DNA of 64,000 bases from Rhodococcus pseudokoreensis (GCF_017068395.1 NZ_CP070615.1:124001-188000), one strand, 5' to 3'; counted from the first letter of the stretch, positions 16,883 to 27,509 are shown. The notes: a model not told the origin generated them from the letters alone. Translations and numbers: made by a program.

Positions 16883-17875
16883 TTGGCACGTCACCGCAGG
16901 CCCGAACCCGACGATCTCGACGCGTGGAGCAGCGACGGCGACATCCCCCAGGCGCCGGCACCGGTGGTGGTGACGGCAACCCACCCCGCAAGCACGCTTC
17001 CGGCGGAGGGCGAATTCGGGGACGGCGCACCCGGTGGGAATGATCTCGTCGAGCCGCAGGCCGGCGAATCGCTTCAGGAGCAGGCTGCCCGACGCCACCG
17101 GCGCGGCGGAGCCCACCGTCGCCCCGCCCCGGGTCGGCCCGGCGGGCGGGTCGCGGTCCTGTCGGTGGCCACCGGCGCCCTGCTGGCCGCCGGAACGTCG
17201 TCCGCACACGCCGCCCAGACCGAGACCGCCCCGCAGGTGGAGATCGCCCCGCAACCGCCCGCCGACCCGGTAACCCAGGCCCTGGCGTCCGTGCCCCAGG
17301 TGTTGCAGATCCCGGAGATTCCGGACCTGACGAAGTTCACCGATCAGCTGGCGAAGGCGCGGGAGCGGGAGGCCGAACGCACCGAGCGGGCGGCGGCCGA
17401 ACGCGCCGCGCAGGAATCCGCGGCCCGCACCCAAGAGCTCGCCGCACCGGGAAAGGTCGGGTCTCTCCGTCCGCCGGGAACCTCAATCGCACCGGTCAGC
17501 GGAACACTCACCTCGAACTACGGGGCACGGTGGGGCACGACCCACTACGGCCTCGATATCGCCAACGACATCGGAACACCGATCGTCGCGGTGACCGACG
17601 GCACGGTCCTCGAGGCCGGACCGGCGCAGGGTTTCGGCCTGTGGGTGCGGATCCAGCAGGACGACGGCACCATCGGCGTCTTCGGGCACATCAACGAAGC
17701 CCTGGTGACGGCCGGACAGAAAGTCCGGGCCGGCGAACAGATCGCCACGGTCGGAAACCGCGGCCAATCGACAGGTCCGCACCTGCATTACGAGGTGTGG
17801 CAGCCGGACGGCGTGAAGGCGGATCCGGCGGCGTGGTTGCGTAACCGTGGGATCGACATGACATCATCCGATTGA
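16883..17875 (+). CDS. M23 (LytM) peptidase, copy A
   Basis: This secreted peptidoglycan endopeptidase has about 330 residues. The TTG at 16883 follows AAGGAA with 7-base spacing and gives MARHRRPEPDDLD; the same start exists in copy B. A Pro/Glu/Arg-rich cytoplasmic lead is followed by a hydrophobic anchor (VAVLSVATGALLAAG) and a short coiled coil (about residues 150-180). The LytM domain holds HYGLDIANDIG and GPHLHYEVWQPDG with all zinc ligands. It is the first gene of an operon with blaI (37 bases on) and the M56 protease. Linking a wall hydrolase to a BlaI/BlaR pair suggests a response to envelope damage. Confidence 0.92.
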   Translation: MARHRRPEPDDLDAWSSDGDIPQAPAPVVVTATHPASTLPAEGEFGDGAPGGNDLVEPQAGESLQEQAARRHRRGGAHRRPAPGRPGGRVAVLSVATGALLAAGTSSAHAAQTETAPQVEIAPQPPADPVTQALASVPQVLQIPEIPDLTKFTDQLAKAREREAERTERAAAERAAQESAARTQELAAPGKVGSLRPPGTSIAPVSGTLTSNYGARWGTTHYGLDIANDIGTPIVAVTDGTVLEAGPAQGFGLWVRIQQDDGTIGVFGHINEALVTAGQKVRAGEQIATVGNRGQSTGPHLHYEVWQPDGVKADPAAWLRNRGIDMTSSD

Positions 17876-17912
17876 GGGTTTGACGGAGTTTCGGGACGTG
17901 AGGAGAAGAGCC

Positions 17913-18275
17913 ATGAAGCGACTCGGTGGCCTCGAAGCCGAAGTGATGGACATCCTGTGGTCCTCGGACGAGCCGATGTCGGTCCACGATCTGCTCGACA
18001 CACTCAACGAGCGCAAGCAGCACGCCTACACCACCATCCTGACGGTCGTGACGCACCTGCACGAGAAGGAGTGGGTCCAGCGGGAGAAGCGCAGCCGTGC
18101 CTTCTACTACTTCCCGGTCCGCACCCGCGAGGAAGCGACGTCGCAGGCACTGCGGGCGCTGCTCGACAGCAGTAGTGATTCGGCGGCCGTGCTGCTGCAT
18201 TTCGCGCGCACGGTTTCTGACAGCGAACTCGAGGCACTGCGCCGTGGCCTGTCGAAGAAGGGTCGCGGCAAGTGA
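17913..18275 (+). CDS. blaI: BlaI/MecI-family transcriptional repressor
   Basis: This winged-helix repressor has 120 residues. GAGGAGAAG precedes the ATG at 17913; an upstream in-frame TTG at 17880 lacks a ribosome site. The family core is plain: LGGLEAEVMDILWSSDEPMSV, then AYTTILTVVTHLHEKEWVQREKRSRAFYYFPV (recognition helix and wing), then a C-terminal dimer helix region. It closely resembles M. tuberculosis BlaI (Rv1846c). It has no Cys, so it lacks the CxCx4CxC copper site of CopY. It therefore should be released by proteolysis from its M56 partner, not by direct copper binding. It is the likely binder of O1-O19. Its own expression would come from O5. Confidence 0.93.
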   Translation: MKRLGGLEAEVMDILWSSDEPMSVHDLLDTLNERKQHAYTTILTVVTHLHEKEWVQREKRSRAFYYFPVRTREEATSQALRALLDSSSDSAAVLLHFARTVSDSELEALRRGLSKKGRGK

Positions 18276-19219
18276 CCCTCGCACTCATCCTGCTGGTCGG
18301 GGCGGCACTGGTGGCGGTGCTCGCCCCGTCGGTCCTCGAGCGGATGACATTGTCGGCCATGCGCCCGAGCGTGGTGCTGGCCTCGTGGCTGGCGAGTATG
18401 GCCAGTGTGTTGTTCTTCGGGTGCTCTGCGGTCGTGATTCTTTTCTGGCCGGAACACGCACCGGCCGAGGGCATGATCGACACGATCGTGCGGTGCTTCT
18501 CTGCGGTGCAGCACACCGCCCGGCCGTGGATAGGGGAGTCGCTCGCCGTCGCCGGCATCGTCACGGTCATGGCGCTGGCCGCGCGCGTGGTCTTCTTCGC
18601 CCGCCGCCAATCCACTGCGCGGGCGCAGATGCAGGACTTTCACCGCGACGTGGTCGCCATCGTTGCCCGACGAGAACCGGACCGTGGCGATGTGATGTGG
18701 CTCGATCACCCACTCCCGATGGCCTATTCCGTCTCCGGCCGGCCGGGCTTCGTCGTCGCCACCGAAGGTCTGTCGTCCAGCCTGAGCAGCGTCGAACGCG
18801 ACGCCGTGCTCGCCCACGAACGCGCTCACCTCAGCGGCCACCACCACCGAATCGTCAGCATCTGCGACGTCCTCGCCAAGGTCTTCCCCCGCGTGCCGCT
18901 CTTCGCCCGCGCGCCGGGTGCGGTCAAGACGGTCATCGAACTGGCCGCCGACCAACAGGCCGCCAAGGCCACCAGTCCCGCAGTGGTCAGCTCCGCGCTC
19001 GCTGCGGTCGCCGACGCCGCTCTGCCCCAGCCGGCATGGACGCTTGGCCTCGGTAACGACACCACGTTGCGTCTGTGGCGTCTGCGAGTGGCCCCACAGA
19101 CCAGGTATTCGAGGTTGGCGTGCTGCGCCGCCGCCGCCGTGACCATCACGCTGCCCGCCTTCGCGGCGCTGGTGGTGGTCCTGGTGTTCTCGACCGCAGC
19201 GTGCATCATGGTGGCCTAG
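18272..19219 (+). CDS. blaR: M56 family membrane zinc protease (BlaR1-type, no sensor domain)
   Basis: This membrane protease is predicted to cleave BlaI on signal. It has 315 residues, against about 600 for staphylococcal BlaR1. About four helices surround a cytoplasmic zinc domain with HERAH at residues 182-186 and the following ELAADQQAAK, which supplies the third ligand. Five C-terminal residues after the last helix are all that remain where BlaR1 has its extracellular penicillin-binding sensor, so beta-lactam sensing by the classical route is excluded. The GTG start overlaps the blaI stop (GTGA). M. tuberculosis Rv1845c has the same short form. The signal is unknown. Confidence 0.92.
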   Translation: MTLALILLVGAALVAVLAPSVLERMTLSAMRPSVVLASWLASMASVLFFGCSAVVILFWPEHAPAEGMIDTIVRCFSAVQHTARPWIGESLAVAGIVTVMALAARVVFFARRQSTARAQMQDFHRDVVAIVARREPDRGDVMWLDHPLPMAYSVSGRPGFVVATEGLSSSLSSVERDAVLAHERAHLSGHHHRIVSICDVLAKVFPRVPLFARAPGAVKTVIELAADQQAAKATSPAVVSSALAAVADAALPQPAWTLGLGNDTTLRLWRLRVAPQTRYSRLACCAAAAVTITLPAFAALVVVLVFSTAACIMVA

Positions 19220-19259
19220 AAGGGTTTTCGTTGGTGGGGCGTGAACTCCACCACCTAAA

Positions 19260-19276
19260 TACTATGCCGCATAGTA
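19260..19276. promoter_or_regulatory. BlaI-type operator O6 (ctaD1 operon)
   Basis: This is a perfect match at all 14 positions. It lies 58 bases before the ctaD1 ATG and 40 bases after the M56 stop codon. Confidence 0.88.
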
Positions 19277-19334
19277 GTTGAGTTAGGCTGTCGAACGTCT
19301 TATTGATTGCGTCTCGACAGGAAGCGGGCATCTC

Positions 19335-21104
<1,770 letters not shown>

Positions 21105-21142
21105 CACCTACCGGACACGAAACATCGATCGGAAATGCAACC

Positions 21143-21694
21143 ATGACAACGAGCGCGATGCCGGTACTGACCGTACCGGGAACCGATGAGGCCACCGCCG
21201 CCCTGGCCGACTGGCTGATTCGTAGCCTGGTCCCCACCGTCCTCGACGGTGCGGGCATGGCTTCGGCCGCCGACGACCTGTGTGGACTTGCTCCCATCAC
21301 CTGTCGCCACATCGCCCGCCCCCGCGGACTCCGTGGGCACGAGCGGCAGGTACTTCGCGTCATCGATTCGATCGAGTCTGCGCTGCGGCGACCACCCGTC
21401 ATGGCGGACACGGGGGAGGCACCGCTCGACCTCGCCGAGGAACTCCGACCGATTCCCGAGGCGATCCTCGATGCCGCAGCGCATATCGGTGGAACCATCG
21501 CCGACATCGGCAGCCCGGTAGCCGCGCTGGCGAACCGGCTGCTGCTGCTCGCCGCGATTCCCATCGGCTCCGGGTGGGGCACCATGACCCCGGAACAGGT
21601 TCGGGCCCAGGCAACGGCCTCGTACTGTTCCCTGCTGACCTATCTGTGGCGTCACGACCCGGGCGCGCAGATCTCGCTGAAGGGAGCGCGGTGA
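21143..21694 (+). CDS. Hypothetical protein in ctaD1 operon
   Basis: This is a 183-residue protein with no family I recognise. It is Ala/Leu-rich and mostly helical. It has a Cys pair region (DDLCGLAPITCRHIARPRGL) near residue 50 and a weakly hydrophobic stretch around NRLLLLAAIPIGSGWGTM, followed by a region ending YLWRHDPGAQISLKGAR. The ATG at 21143 has only a weak GGAAA in front. It lies 38 bases after ctaD1 and in the same direction as the DUF4229 gene. Codon use matches its neighbours. It may be an oxidase-associated factor, but nothing in the sequence shows that. Confidence 0.6.
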   Translation: MTTSAMPVLTVPGTDEATAALADWLIRSLVPTVLDGAGMASAADDLCGLAPITCRHIARPRGLRGHERQVLRVIDSIESALRRPPVMADTGEAPLDLAEELRPIPEAILDAAAHIGGTIADIGSPVAALANRLLLLAAIPIGSGWGTMTPEQVRAQATASYCSLLTYLWRHDPGAQISLKGAR

Positions 21695-21753
21695 CCACGC
21701 CCGCTATAGCAGCGCGGCGACGACTTCGCTGCGCGGAAGGACATCGATAGACC

Positions 21754-22110
21754 ATGGGAATCTCGGCGATGCGCCACACACATGCCCCTGACGCCGGCAG
21801 TTCCCCGCAGCCGGGATCGGTCACCACCCGACACCTGGTGCAGGCCATCGGCGTCTACGCGATCGCCCGGCTGCTGCTGGTGGCGGTGGTCGCGGCGGCG
21901 ATCATGGCGGTGGGCCCGCTGATCGGGCGCGACGTCGACTTCCTCATCGCCGCGGTGTTCGCGGTGCTGATCTCGATGCCCCTCTCCCTGGCCGTGTTCG
22001 CCGCACAGCGCAAGAAGGTCAACGCCACAATCGCGGCGTTCGATGCTCAACGAACCGCGAGCGCGGCCCGCACCAGCCCACAGTTCCGGAAGGCAGGTCG
22101 CCGATCATGA
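21754..22110 (+). CDS. DUF4229-like small membrane protein
   Basis: This 118-residue protein has two helices (LVQAIGVYAIARLLLVAVVAAAIMAV and FLIAAVFAVLISMPLSLAVFAAQ) followed by a basic cytoplasmic tail (KKVNATIAAFDAQR). The pattern fits actinobacterial DUF4229 proteins, whose role is unknown. The stop overlaps the next ATG by 4 bases, showing an operon. A second ATG five codons on is an alternative start. Confidence 0.65.
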   Translation: MGISAMRHTHAPDAGSSPQPGSVTTRHLVQAIGVYAIARLLLVAVVAAAIMAVGPLIGRDVDFLIAAVFAVLISMPLSLAVFAAQRKKVNATIAAFDAQRTASAARTSPQFRKAGRRS

Positions 22111-22781
22111 ACGACCCGGGCGACGCCGAAACCCCACCATCACCAGACCACCCGAACCGAGACGATGCGGCCGCAGCACCGGGGCGGTCCGGTTTCCTGA
22201 GCAGCACCGACCCTTCTGCGGCGCAGGTGACCGCTGCGGAGGCCGAACGAAAGATGGCCTCCGAGATCAACCCCGGGGCCCGGGCGATGGTCGTCGCGGC
22301 GGCGGTACTGGTGCTGTTGCTCTCGTTCTCCCTGCCACACTCCGGGGTGGCCAACGGCTGGGACGTGCTCGTCAGCAGCGACAATGCCGGTGCCGAAGCA
22401 ATCGCACTGCCCTCGCGGATCTTCGTCACCCTCGCCGTTGCGTTCGGTGCGGTGATGTCGATGCTCGCTCTCGTCACCCGGATGTGGGTGGTGGCGTGGG
22501 CTGCGTTGGCCGGCTGCGCTCTGGGCAGCGTGTTCGGCATGCTCGCGGTGTGGTCGCGTCAGACGGTCTCGCCCAACCTCGATGTCGCCGGAGTCGGCCC
22601 CGGGCTGCTTCTCGGGTGGGTAACAGTGATCTTCTTGACCTTCCACTGGCTCAAAGTGGTGTGGGGTCGCACCGTGGCCCAGATGGACGCCGAGCAGGAG
22701 CGGCGACGGCTGACCGCCGAAGCCGAGCAGCGCGGCGACCTTCCGCCCGGCTCCGGCGCGTTCCGACCGAAGCTCAAGTGA
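22107..22781 (+). CDS. Rv2732c family membrane protein
   Basis: This 224-residue protein has four helices after a long Pro/Asp-rich cytoplasmic lead. The segments INPGARAMVVAAAVLVLLLSFSLPHSG and WVVAWAALAGCALGSVFGMLAVWSRQT, then a final helix and a Glu/Arg-rich tail, match the mycobacterial Rv2732c family. The function is unknown. The start overlaps the DUF4229 stop (ATGA). Its place between ctaD and copC suggests a link with oxidase assembly, but this is inference. Confidence 0.75.
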   Translation: MNDPGDAETPPSPDHPNRDDAAAAPGRSGFLSSTDPSAAQVTAAEAERKMASEINPGARAMVVAAAVLVLLLSFSLPHSGVANGWDVLVSSDNAGAEAIALPSRIFVTLAVAFGAVMSMLALVTRMWVVAWAALAGCALGSVFGMLAVWSRQTVSPNLDVAGVGPGLLLGWVTVIFLTFHWLKVVWGRTVAQMDAEQERRRLTAEAEQRGDLPPGSGAFRPKLK

Positions 22782-22875
22782 GAACGCCGCGTCGGGGTCC
22801 CGCACCATGGCCTGCGCCCGATCCGAGCATCCGCCTCGTGGTGATGCGGGCAGAAAGATGATGAGGAGGACAGTA

Positions 22876-23436
22876 GTGAAACGAATCATCACCGTACTGG
22901 CCGTGGCCGCGGTGTGGTTGCTGCTCGGGATCGTTCCGGCCCAGGCCCACAGTGAACTGGTGAGTTCGACGCCGACGGCGGATTCGGTTCTCGACACCCC
23001 GCCTCAGAGTGTCGAATTGGTCTTCAACCAGAAGGTTCAGAACACCTTCGTCACCGTCACAGTCGTCGGAACCGACGGGCAACAATGGGGCAACTCCACC
23101 CCGGTCGTCGCCGGTGAGCGCCTCACCGCGGGCATCGAGGCGGGCATCCCTCCCGGGGTGTATACGGTGGGCTACCGCGTGGTTTCCGAGGATGGTCACC
23201 CGATTACCGGTTCATACCCGTTTACCGTGTCGGCGGCGCCCGGCCCCGCCGGCGCGACACCCGGCCCCACAGAGGCGGCTGCGGCGACCCCGGCCTCGTC
23301 GGCCATCGGGATGACGACCACGGAGACATCGAAGGGCGCACCGATGGTGCTGCCGATCCTCGGCGGAATCGTTGTGTTGCTCTTTGTCGGCGGCATTGTC
23401 TTGGTGCTGCGCGGTGAGCGCCGCAAGAAGGGCTGA
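22876..23436 (+). CDS. copC: CopC-domain copper-binding protein, membrane-anchored, copy 1
   Basis: This extracytoplasmic copper carrier has 186 residues. GAGGAGG sits 5 bases before the GTG at 22876, which I prefer to upstream ATG codons. The signal peptide ends AQA, so the mature protein would begin HSELVSS: an N-terminal His, as in the Cu(II) brace of CopC. Later EDGHPITGSYPF provides the second His. The beta-sandwich (to about residue 125) is followed by an Ala/Pro/Thr linker, one TM helix (VLPILGGIVVLLFVGGIVLVL) and a basic tail RGERRKKG. Its partner permease would be the CopD part of the protein at 14777. A second copy is at 40330. Confidence 0.92.
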   Translation: MKRIITVLAVAAVWLLLGIVPAQAHSELVSSTPTADSVLDTPPQSVELVFNQKVQNTFVTVTVVGTDGQQWGNSTPVVAGERLTAGIEAGIPPGVYTVGYRVVSEDGHPITGSYPFTVSAAPGPAGATPGPTEAAAATPASSAIGMTTTETSKGAPMVLPILGGIVVLLFVGGIVLVLRGERRKKG

Positions 23437-23722
23437 GGGCGCACCGCGTGAGACCGATACGGCCATGAGGTTCTCGATCCTTCTCGCCGCCGGACTGATC
23501 GACCTGCCCAGGACTCGCCGTCACCGGGAACGATGCTGGCGTGGCAGCCACAGCCACAGCCGCCTGCGGCAGTGGCCGGGAGCCGGGAGCCGGGGGATAA
23601 GGGAACAGAAGAACGGCACCCTGCCTCGGACGGGCGAACGTGCCGATCGGGCTGCCGCGACATAGAGCTCGGTACGGAAGGGCCGCCCTGTACCCGAAGT
23701 GAATGTCAAGGTCAAGATGAAA

Positions 23723-23739
23723 AACTATGCAAGATAGTA
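23723..23739. promoter_or_regulatory. BlaI-type operator O7 (M23 copy B)
   Basis: The site matches 12 of 14 fixed positions (AACTATG-CAA-GATAGTA). Its flanks are almost the same as those of O5, showing a duplicated promoter. Confidence 0.78.
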
Positions 23740-23756
23740 GTACTGTGACCGTGTCC

Positions 23757-23773
23757 GTCATCATTTCGTTATC
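23757..23773 (+). promoter_or_regulatory. Conserved leader element before M23 copy B, MtrA-box-like
   Basis: GTCAT-N6-GTTAT is at the same place as the element at 16842, inside the shared leader between operator and TTG start. Confidence 0.3.
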
Positions 23774-23797
23774 TTGAACCACGCAAGGAAACCGATC

Positions 23798-24727
23798 TTG
23801 GCACGCCACAGAAGGCCCGAACCTGACGATCTCGACTTCCTGCGCTGGGACCTCGACTCCGACGCAGCCCAGGAGGCTGCCCCGCAAGCGGGTGACGCTG
23901 CCGACGCAGATGGCGATGCGACCGCCACGATCGGCGCGGAAATGAACCTCGGCCACGACGGCTACGTGACGGACTCTGCTACGAAGATCTCCGACACCAC
24001 CGCCCGTCCGCGGCGAACCGGATCCCACAGGCGTTCGGTGCCGTCGCGGCACAGCGGACGGATCATGGTGCTTTCGATCGCCACGGGCGCACTCCTGGCC
24101 GCCGGGACGTCGACCGCACACGGCAGCCCCGCCGCCGACGCCCCCGGGGTCGATGTGGCGCCGCAACCGACCCCCGACCCGGTGGCCCAGGCTCTCTCCT
24201 CCGTACCTCAGGTGTTGCAGATTCCCCAGATCCCGGAACTCTCCGACTTCGCGGACCAGCTGGCCCGGGCGCGTGAGCGAGAAGCCGCACGTGCCGAGCG
24301 TGAGGCCGCCGCCCGCCGGCCGATGTCCATTGCGCCAGTGAGTGGAACCTTGACCTCGAACTATGGGGCCCGGTGGGGGACGACTCACTACGGGCTCGAC
24401 ATCGCCAACTCCATCGGCACACCGATTGTGTCGGTGACCGATGGCACCGTCCTCGAGGCCGGCCCGGCCTCCGGGTTCGGATTGTGGGTTCGTATCCTGC
24501 AGGACGACGGCACCATCGGGGTCTTCGGGCACATCAACGAAGCCTTGGTAACCGCAGGACAGAAGGTCCGCGCAGGGGAGCAGATCGCCACGGTTGGCAA
24601 TCGCGGCCAATCGACAGGTCCGCATTTGCATTACGAGGTATGGCAGCCTGACGGTCGGAAGGCCGATCCCCTGGCCTGGTTGAACGCACGGGGGGTTCAG
24701 CTTCAATCTCCGGATGTGCGCGGATGA
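23798..24727 (+). CDS. M23 (LytM) peptidase, copy B
   Basis: This secreted peptidoglycan endopeptidase has about 309 residues and is a close paralogue of copy A. It uses the same TTG start after AAGGAA and begins MARHRRPEPDDLD. An acidic lead, a Ser/Arg stretch, an anchor (MVLSIATGALLAAGTSTAHG) and a short coiled coil precede the LytM domain with HYGLDIANSIG and GPHLHYEVWQPDG. The catalytic half is nearly identical to copy A, while the linkers have diverged. It is followed not by a working blaI but by a decayed copy of that gene (24745), so the M23-blaI pair was duplicated as a unit. Confidence 0.92.
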   Translation: MARHRRPEPDDLDFLRWDLDSDAAQEAAPQAGDAADADGDATATIGAEMNLGHDGYVTDSATKISDTTARPRRTGSHRRSVPSRHSGRIMVLSIATGALLAAGTSTAHGSPAADAPGVDVAPQPTPDPVAQALSSVPQVLQIPQIPELSDFADQLARAREREAARAEREAAARRPMSIAPVSGTLTSNYGARWGTTHYGLDIANSIGTPIVSVTDGTVLEAGPASGFGLWVRILQDDGTIGVFGHINEALVTAGQKVRAGEQIATVGNRGQSTGPHLHYEVWQPDGRKADPLAWLNARGVQLQSPDVRG

Positions 24728-24744
24728 CGCGGTGAGAAAAGGGC

Positions 24745-24992
24745 ATGAAGGGACTTCGGGTCTCGCTGCCGACGCGATGAATTTGTTGGGACTCGACGGA
24801 ACCGTAGTCGGTACGGGGTCGACTCGACCGGCTCGGTGGCCGTGAGCAGCACGCCTACAACACGGTTATCACCGTCGCTACCCACCTGCATGCGATGGGG
24901 TCACTGAATCGCGAGAAGCGCAGTCGGTGTCCATCTATTCCTCCTCACGCAGCCACGAGGAGGTCACCTCGTTCGGCGCGCCGTCCAGGTGA
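24745..24992 (+). pseudogene. Decayed copy of blaI
   Basis: The position after the M23 gene, a GTGAGAAAAGGGC lead and ATGAAG start match the working blaI. The frame stops after 11 codons. Further on, one frame still reads AYNTVITVATHLHAMGSLNREKRSR, to be compared with AYTTILTVVTHLHEKEWVQREKRSR of blaI, and a shifted frame gives IYSSSRSHEEVTS against FYYFPVRTREEATS. No M56 gene follows. The 3' end of the opposing MmpL gene runs into this remnant, so about 19 C-terminal residues of MmpL are encoded by its antisense strand. Confidence 0.85.
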
Positions 24993-27271
24993 GCACGGTG
25001 GCGACCGAGCCCTTCACCTGCCGGACCGGTGCCGTCGCCGCTGGTCGCCGATACCTGGGTTCGGCGCGGTGTCGTCGCGGACGACGAGACCTGTGTTCGC
25101 CGATGCGGGAACCACCAGTTCCACTTGCCGAATAGTCGCATCAGCGCCGGAACCAGGACCAGCCGCACGATGACCGCGTCGATGGCCACCGCCACCGCCA
25201 GTGCGAGGCCGAGTTGTTTGAGTTCCAATACATCCGCGGTGACGAAACTGCCGAAGACCACGACCATGATCGCGGCGGCCGCGGTGATCGGCCGTGCCGT
25301 ATGTGTGATGCCGGCGGCGACTGAGTACTGGTTGTCGTGACTCGATTCCCAGTACTCGCGCATACGACCGATCAGGAAGACCTCGTAGTCCATCGATAGC
25401 CCGAACAGGATCACGAAAACGACGGTGGGCAGGTAGACCTGAAGGAATCCGGGGCTGACGAAGTCGAGCAACGATTCGCCGATGCCCCACTGGAAGACGG
25501 CCACGGTGATGCCCAGGGCGGCACCGGTCGCCAGGAGGTTCATCGCAATCGCCTTCACCGGGAGCACCAGGCTGCGGAAAGCGGCAATGAGGAACACGAG
25601 AGACGACCCGAGGACCAGGGCAATGACCAGCGGAAGCTTCGTCGTCATTTCGTCGGAGATGTCCACGAACTCGGCGGTACTGCCACCGATCAGAATCACC
25701 GGTCCGCCGTCGCGGGCCGAGTTGTCCGCCGCTGCACGAAGATCGCGTACCAGTTCACCGGCGACCATGGAATCGAACGGCACCCTCGGCACGACCGAGA
25801 TGAGCAGTCGCCCAGCACCTTCCTGCGCCGGGAGGACCGCATCGACGCGGTCATCGCGTGCGACACCGCCGACGAGTTGATCGATGCGTGCGACGCCCTC
25901 GGCGGTCAGGGGGGTCTCACCGGGGCCGGTGGCGACAATTTCGATGGGGGACAGCGATCCTGGTGGAAAGTTCGCGGTCAAAGCCGTCGACGCTCTCCCC
26001 GCGGGTGTGTCTTCGAGAGCGGAGGTACCCATATCCAGGCCGTATCGAATCCCGAAAATGGGCATCGCTGCGAGGACCAGGACAGCGACTGCCAGCCCAC
26101 CGAACATCACCGGGCGCGCCATCATCGCGTACGCCCACCGCGCCCACCTGCCGGACTTCCCCGGGTCGGCGGGAGTGGACTCGGCCGCCCGCATCCGCTG
26201 CGGTAGGGCGCCGCGGTTGACCGCCGGGCCGAGTGTAGCCAGGAGTGCAGGTAGCAGGGTCAGGCTGACGATCAGGGTGCTTACCACGGCCGTCGCCACC
26301 GCGAGGGCAATCCCTCGAAAGATCGGAGCCTGCATGACGACCAGTGAACACAGCGAAATCATCACGATGAGCCCCGACGCGATGATCGTTTTTCCCGTGG
26401 TCATCAATGATCGTCCGACAGCGTCCGCGATCTCTGGCCGACTGTCCCGTCGGGTGACCCCGGCCCGCGCGAGCTCCTCGCGAAAGCGGCTGACGATGAA
26501 CATGGCGTAGTCGATGCCGACGCCAATGCCGATCATCGTGGCCATCGAGACGACCAGCGAATCGAATGTCGTGAGCGTTGACATTGCGAGCATCACTCCG
26601 ACCGCGACAAGCAGGCCGGCGACAGCCACCCCGATCGGCACGATCGCGGCAACGAGCGCGCCCAGCGCCAGCACGAGAAGCACCAGCGCCACCGGAATTC
26701 CGATCGTCTCGGCGCCCTGCACGTCGGCGTTCTGGATCTCGGTCACGTCGTTCTGGACGGGGGAGTAGCCAGTGACGGCGGCGTCGACGTCCCCGGTGTT
26801 GCCGCCCTGAACGACGCTTTGCAACTGCTCGGCCACGGTTGCCCGCTGAGGCGTGTCGCCGTCCAACCCGACAACAGCGATCGCTACGCGGCGATCGTCA
26901 GAGATCTGCGCACCGGGGTCTCCGGTGTAGGGGCCGATGACACGGCGCACCCCCGGTACCTGCTGCGCAGCCTCGAGAGTCCGGTCGACCACCGTCTTGA
27001 ACTCGGGGCTGTCGGCTGTTCGTGTCGGCGACTGGAACACGATGACATCTTGCTCCACGCCGAATTGTGGGAAATAGGTAGTGAGCAATCGGTCCACCTC
27101 GGTCGATTCGGATCCCTTGACTCTGAAATCCGGTGCACCAAGCCGGTTCTCCAACATCGGGTAGGCCGCCGCGCAGCCGACGAGCAGCGCCGCCCAGACG
27201 GCCAGCACGACCCTCCGGTGCCGTGCCATCGCGACTCCCCAGACGAAAAGGAGGGGCAGGCGGTCTCGCAT
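24935..27271 (-). CDS. MmpL/RND-family membrane transporter
   Basis: This RND permease of the MMPL type exports lipids or other hydrophobic compounds in mycolate-containing actinobacteria. It has about 778 residues. Two repeats each have a TM helix, a large extracytoplasmic loop and a five-helix bundle. Typical motifs are MIGIGVGIDYAMFIVSRFREE in the first half and LFGLSMDYEVFLIGRMREYW in the second, each with the Asp-Tyr pair of the proton relay. The start is uncertain: 27271 fits family length, while the ATG at 27229 has the better GGGGAG ribosome site. The site-B near-palindrome lies just upstream, and O8 lies 240 bases upstream. The substrate is unknown. Confidence 0.92.
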   Translation of the reverse strand: MRDRLPLLFVWGVAMARHRRVVLAVWAALLVGCAAAYPMLENRLGAPDFRVKGSESTEVDRLLTTYFPQFGVEQDVIVFQSPTRTADSPEFKTVVDRTLEAAQQVPGVRRVIGPYTGDPGAQISDDRRVAIAVVGLDGDTPQRATVAEQLQSVVQGGNTGDVDAAVTGYSPVQNDVTEIQNADVQGAETIGIPVALVLLVLALGALVAAIVPIGVAVAGLLVAVGVMLAMSTLTTFDSLVVSMATMIGIGVGIDYAMFIVSRFREELARAGVTRRDSRPEIADAVGRSLMTTGKTIIASGLIVMISLCSLVVMQAPIFRGIALAVATAVVSTLIVSLTLLPALLATLGPAVNRGALPQRMRAAESTPADPGKSGRWARWAYAMMARPVMFGGLAVAVLVLAAMPIFGIRYGLDMGTSALEDTPAGRASTALTANFPPGSLSPIEIVATGPGETPLTAEGVARIDQLVGGVARDDRVDAVLPAQEGAGRLLISVVPRVPFDSMVAGELVRDLRAAADNSARDGGPVILIGGSTAEFVDISDEMTTKLPLVIALVLGSSLVFLIAAFRSLVLPVKAIAMNLLATGAALGITVAVFQWGIGESLLDFVSPGFLQVYLPTVVFVILFGLSMDYEVFLIGRMREYWESSHDNQYSVAAGITHTARPITAAAAIMVVVFGSFVTADVLELKQLGLALAVAVAIDAVIVRLVLVPALMRLFGKWNWWFPHRRTQVSSSATTPRRTQVSATSGDGTGPAGEGLGRHRAHLDGAPNEVTSSWLREEE

Positions 27272-27307
27272 CCCGGAATCGACGCCGACCGACCGAGCAT
27301 ACAATTC

Positions 27308-27324
27308 ATATATGCGCATGTGAC
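27308..27324. promoter_or_regulatory. Near-palindrome (site B, MmpL promoter)
   Basis: Read on the minus strand it is GTCACATGCGCATATAT, which matches site A (14613-14629) at all but two positions. It lies about 37 bases upstream of the MmpL start. The two differences are mirror images, so the pair defines the palindromic pattern GTCAYATGCGCATRTAT. Confidence 0.45.
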
Positions 27325-27509
27325 TATGTTTGCGCTTCGGCTCCGCAAAAAGCAACCCCTGAACGGGAAATTGGGCCGTCGCGATGACGCTCGAACACAG
27401 CTGTTGCACCACTCGCAACAAAGGCAGTAGCCGTCCATCCCCGCACGCCCGCGGCCGCATCGCATTCGGCGCTGCCGTCGCCCGGGCGGCGATGATGGCA
27501 CGAAGCAAC

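Noticed and set aside
17913..18275. CopY-type copper-sensing repressor
   Set aside because: The protein has no Cys and so lacks the CxCx4CxC copper site. The M56 partner points to a BlaI-type mechanism.
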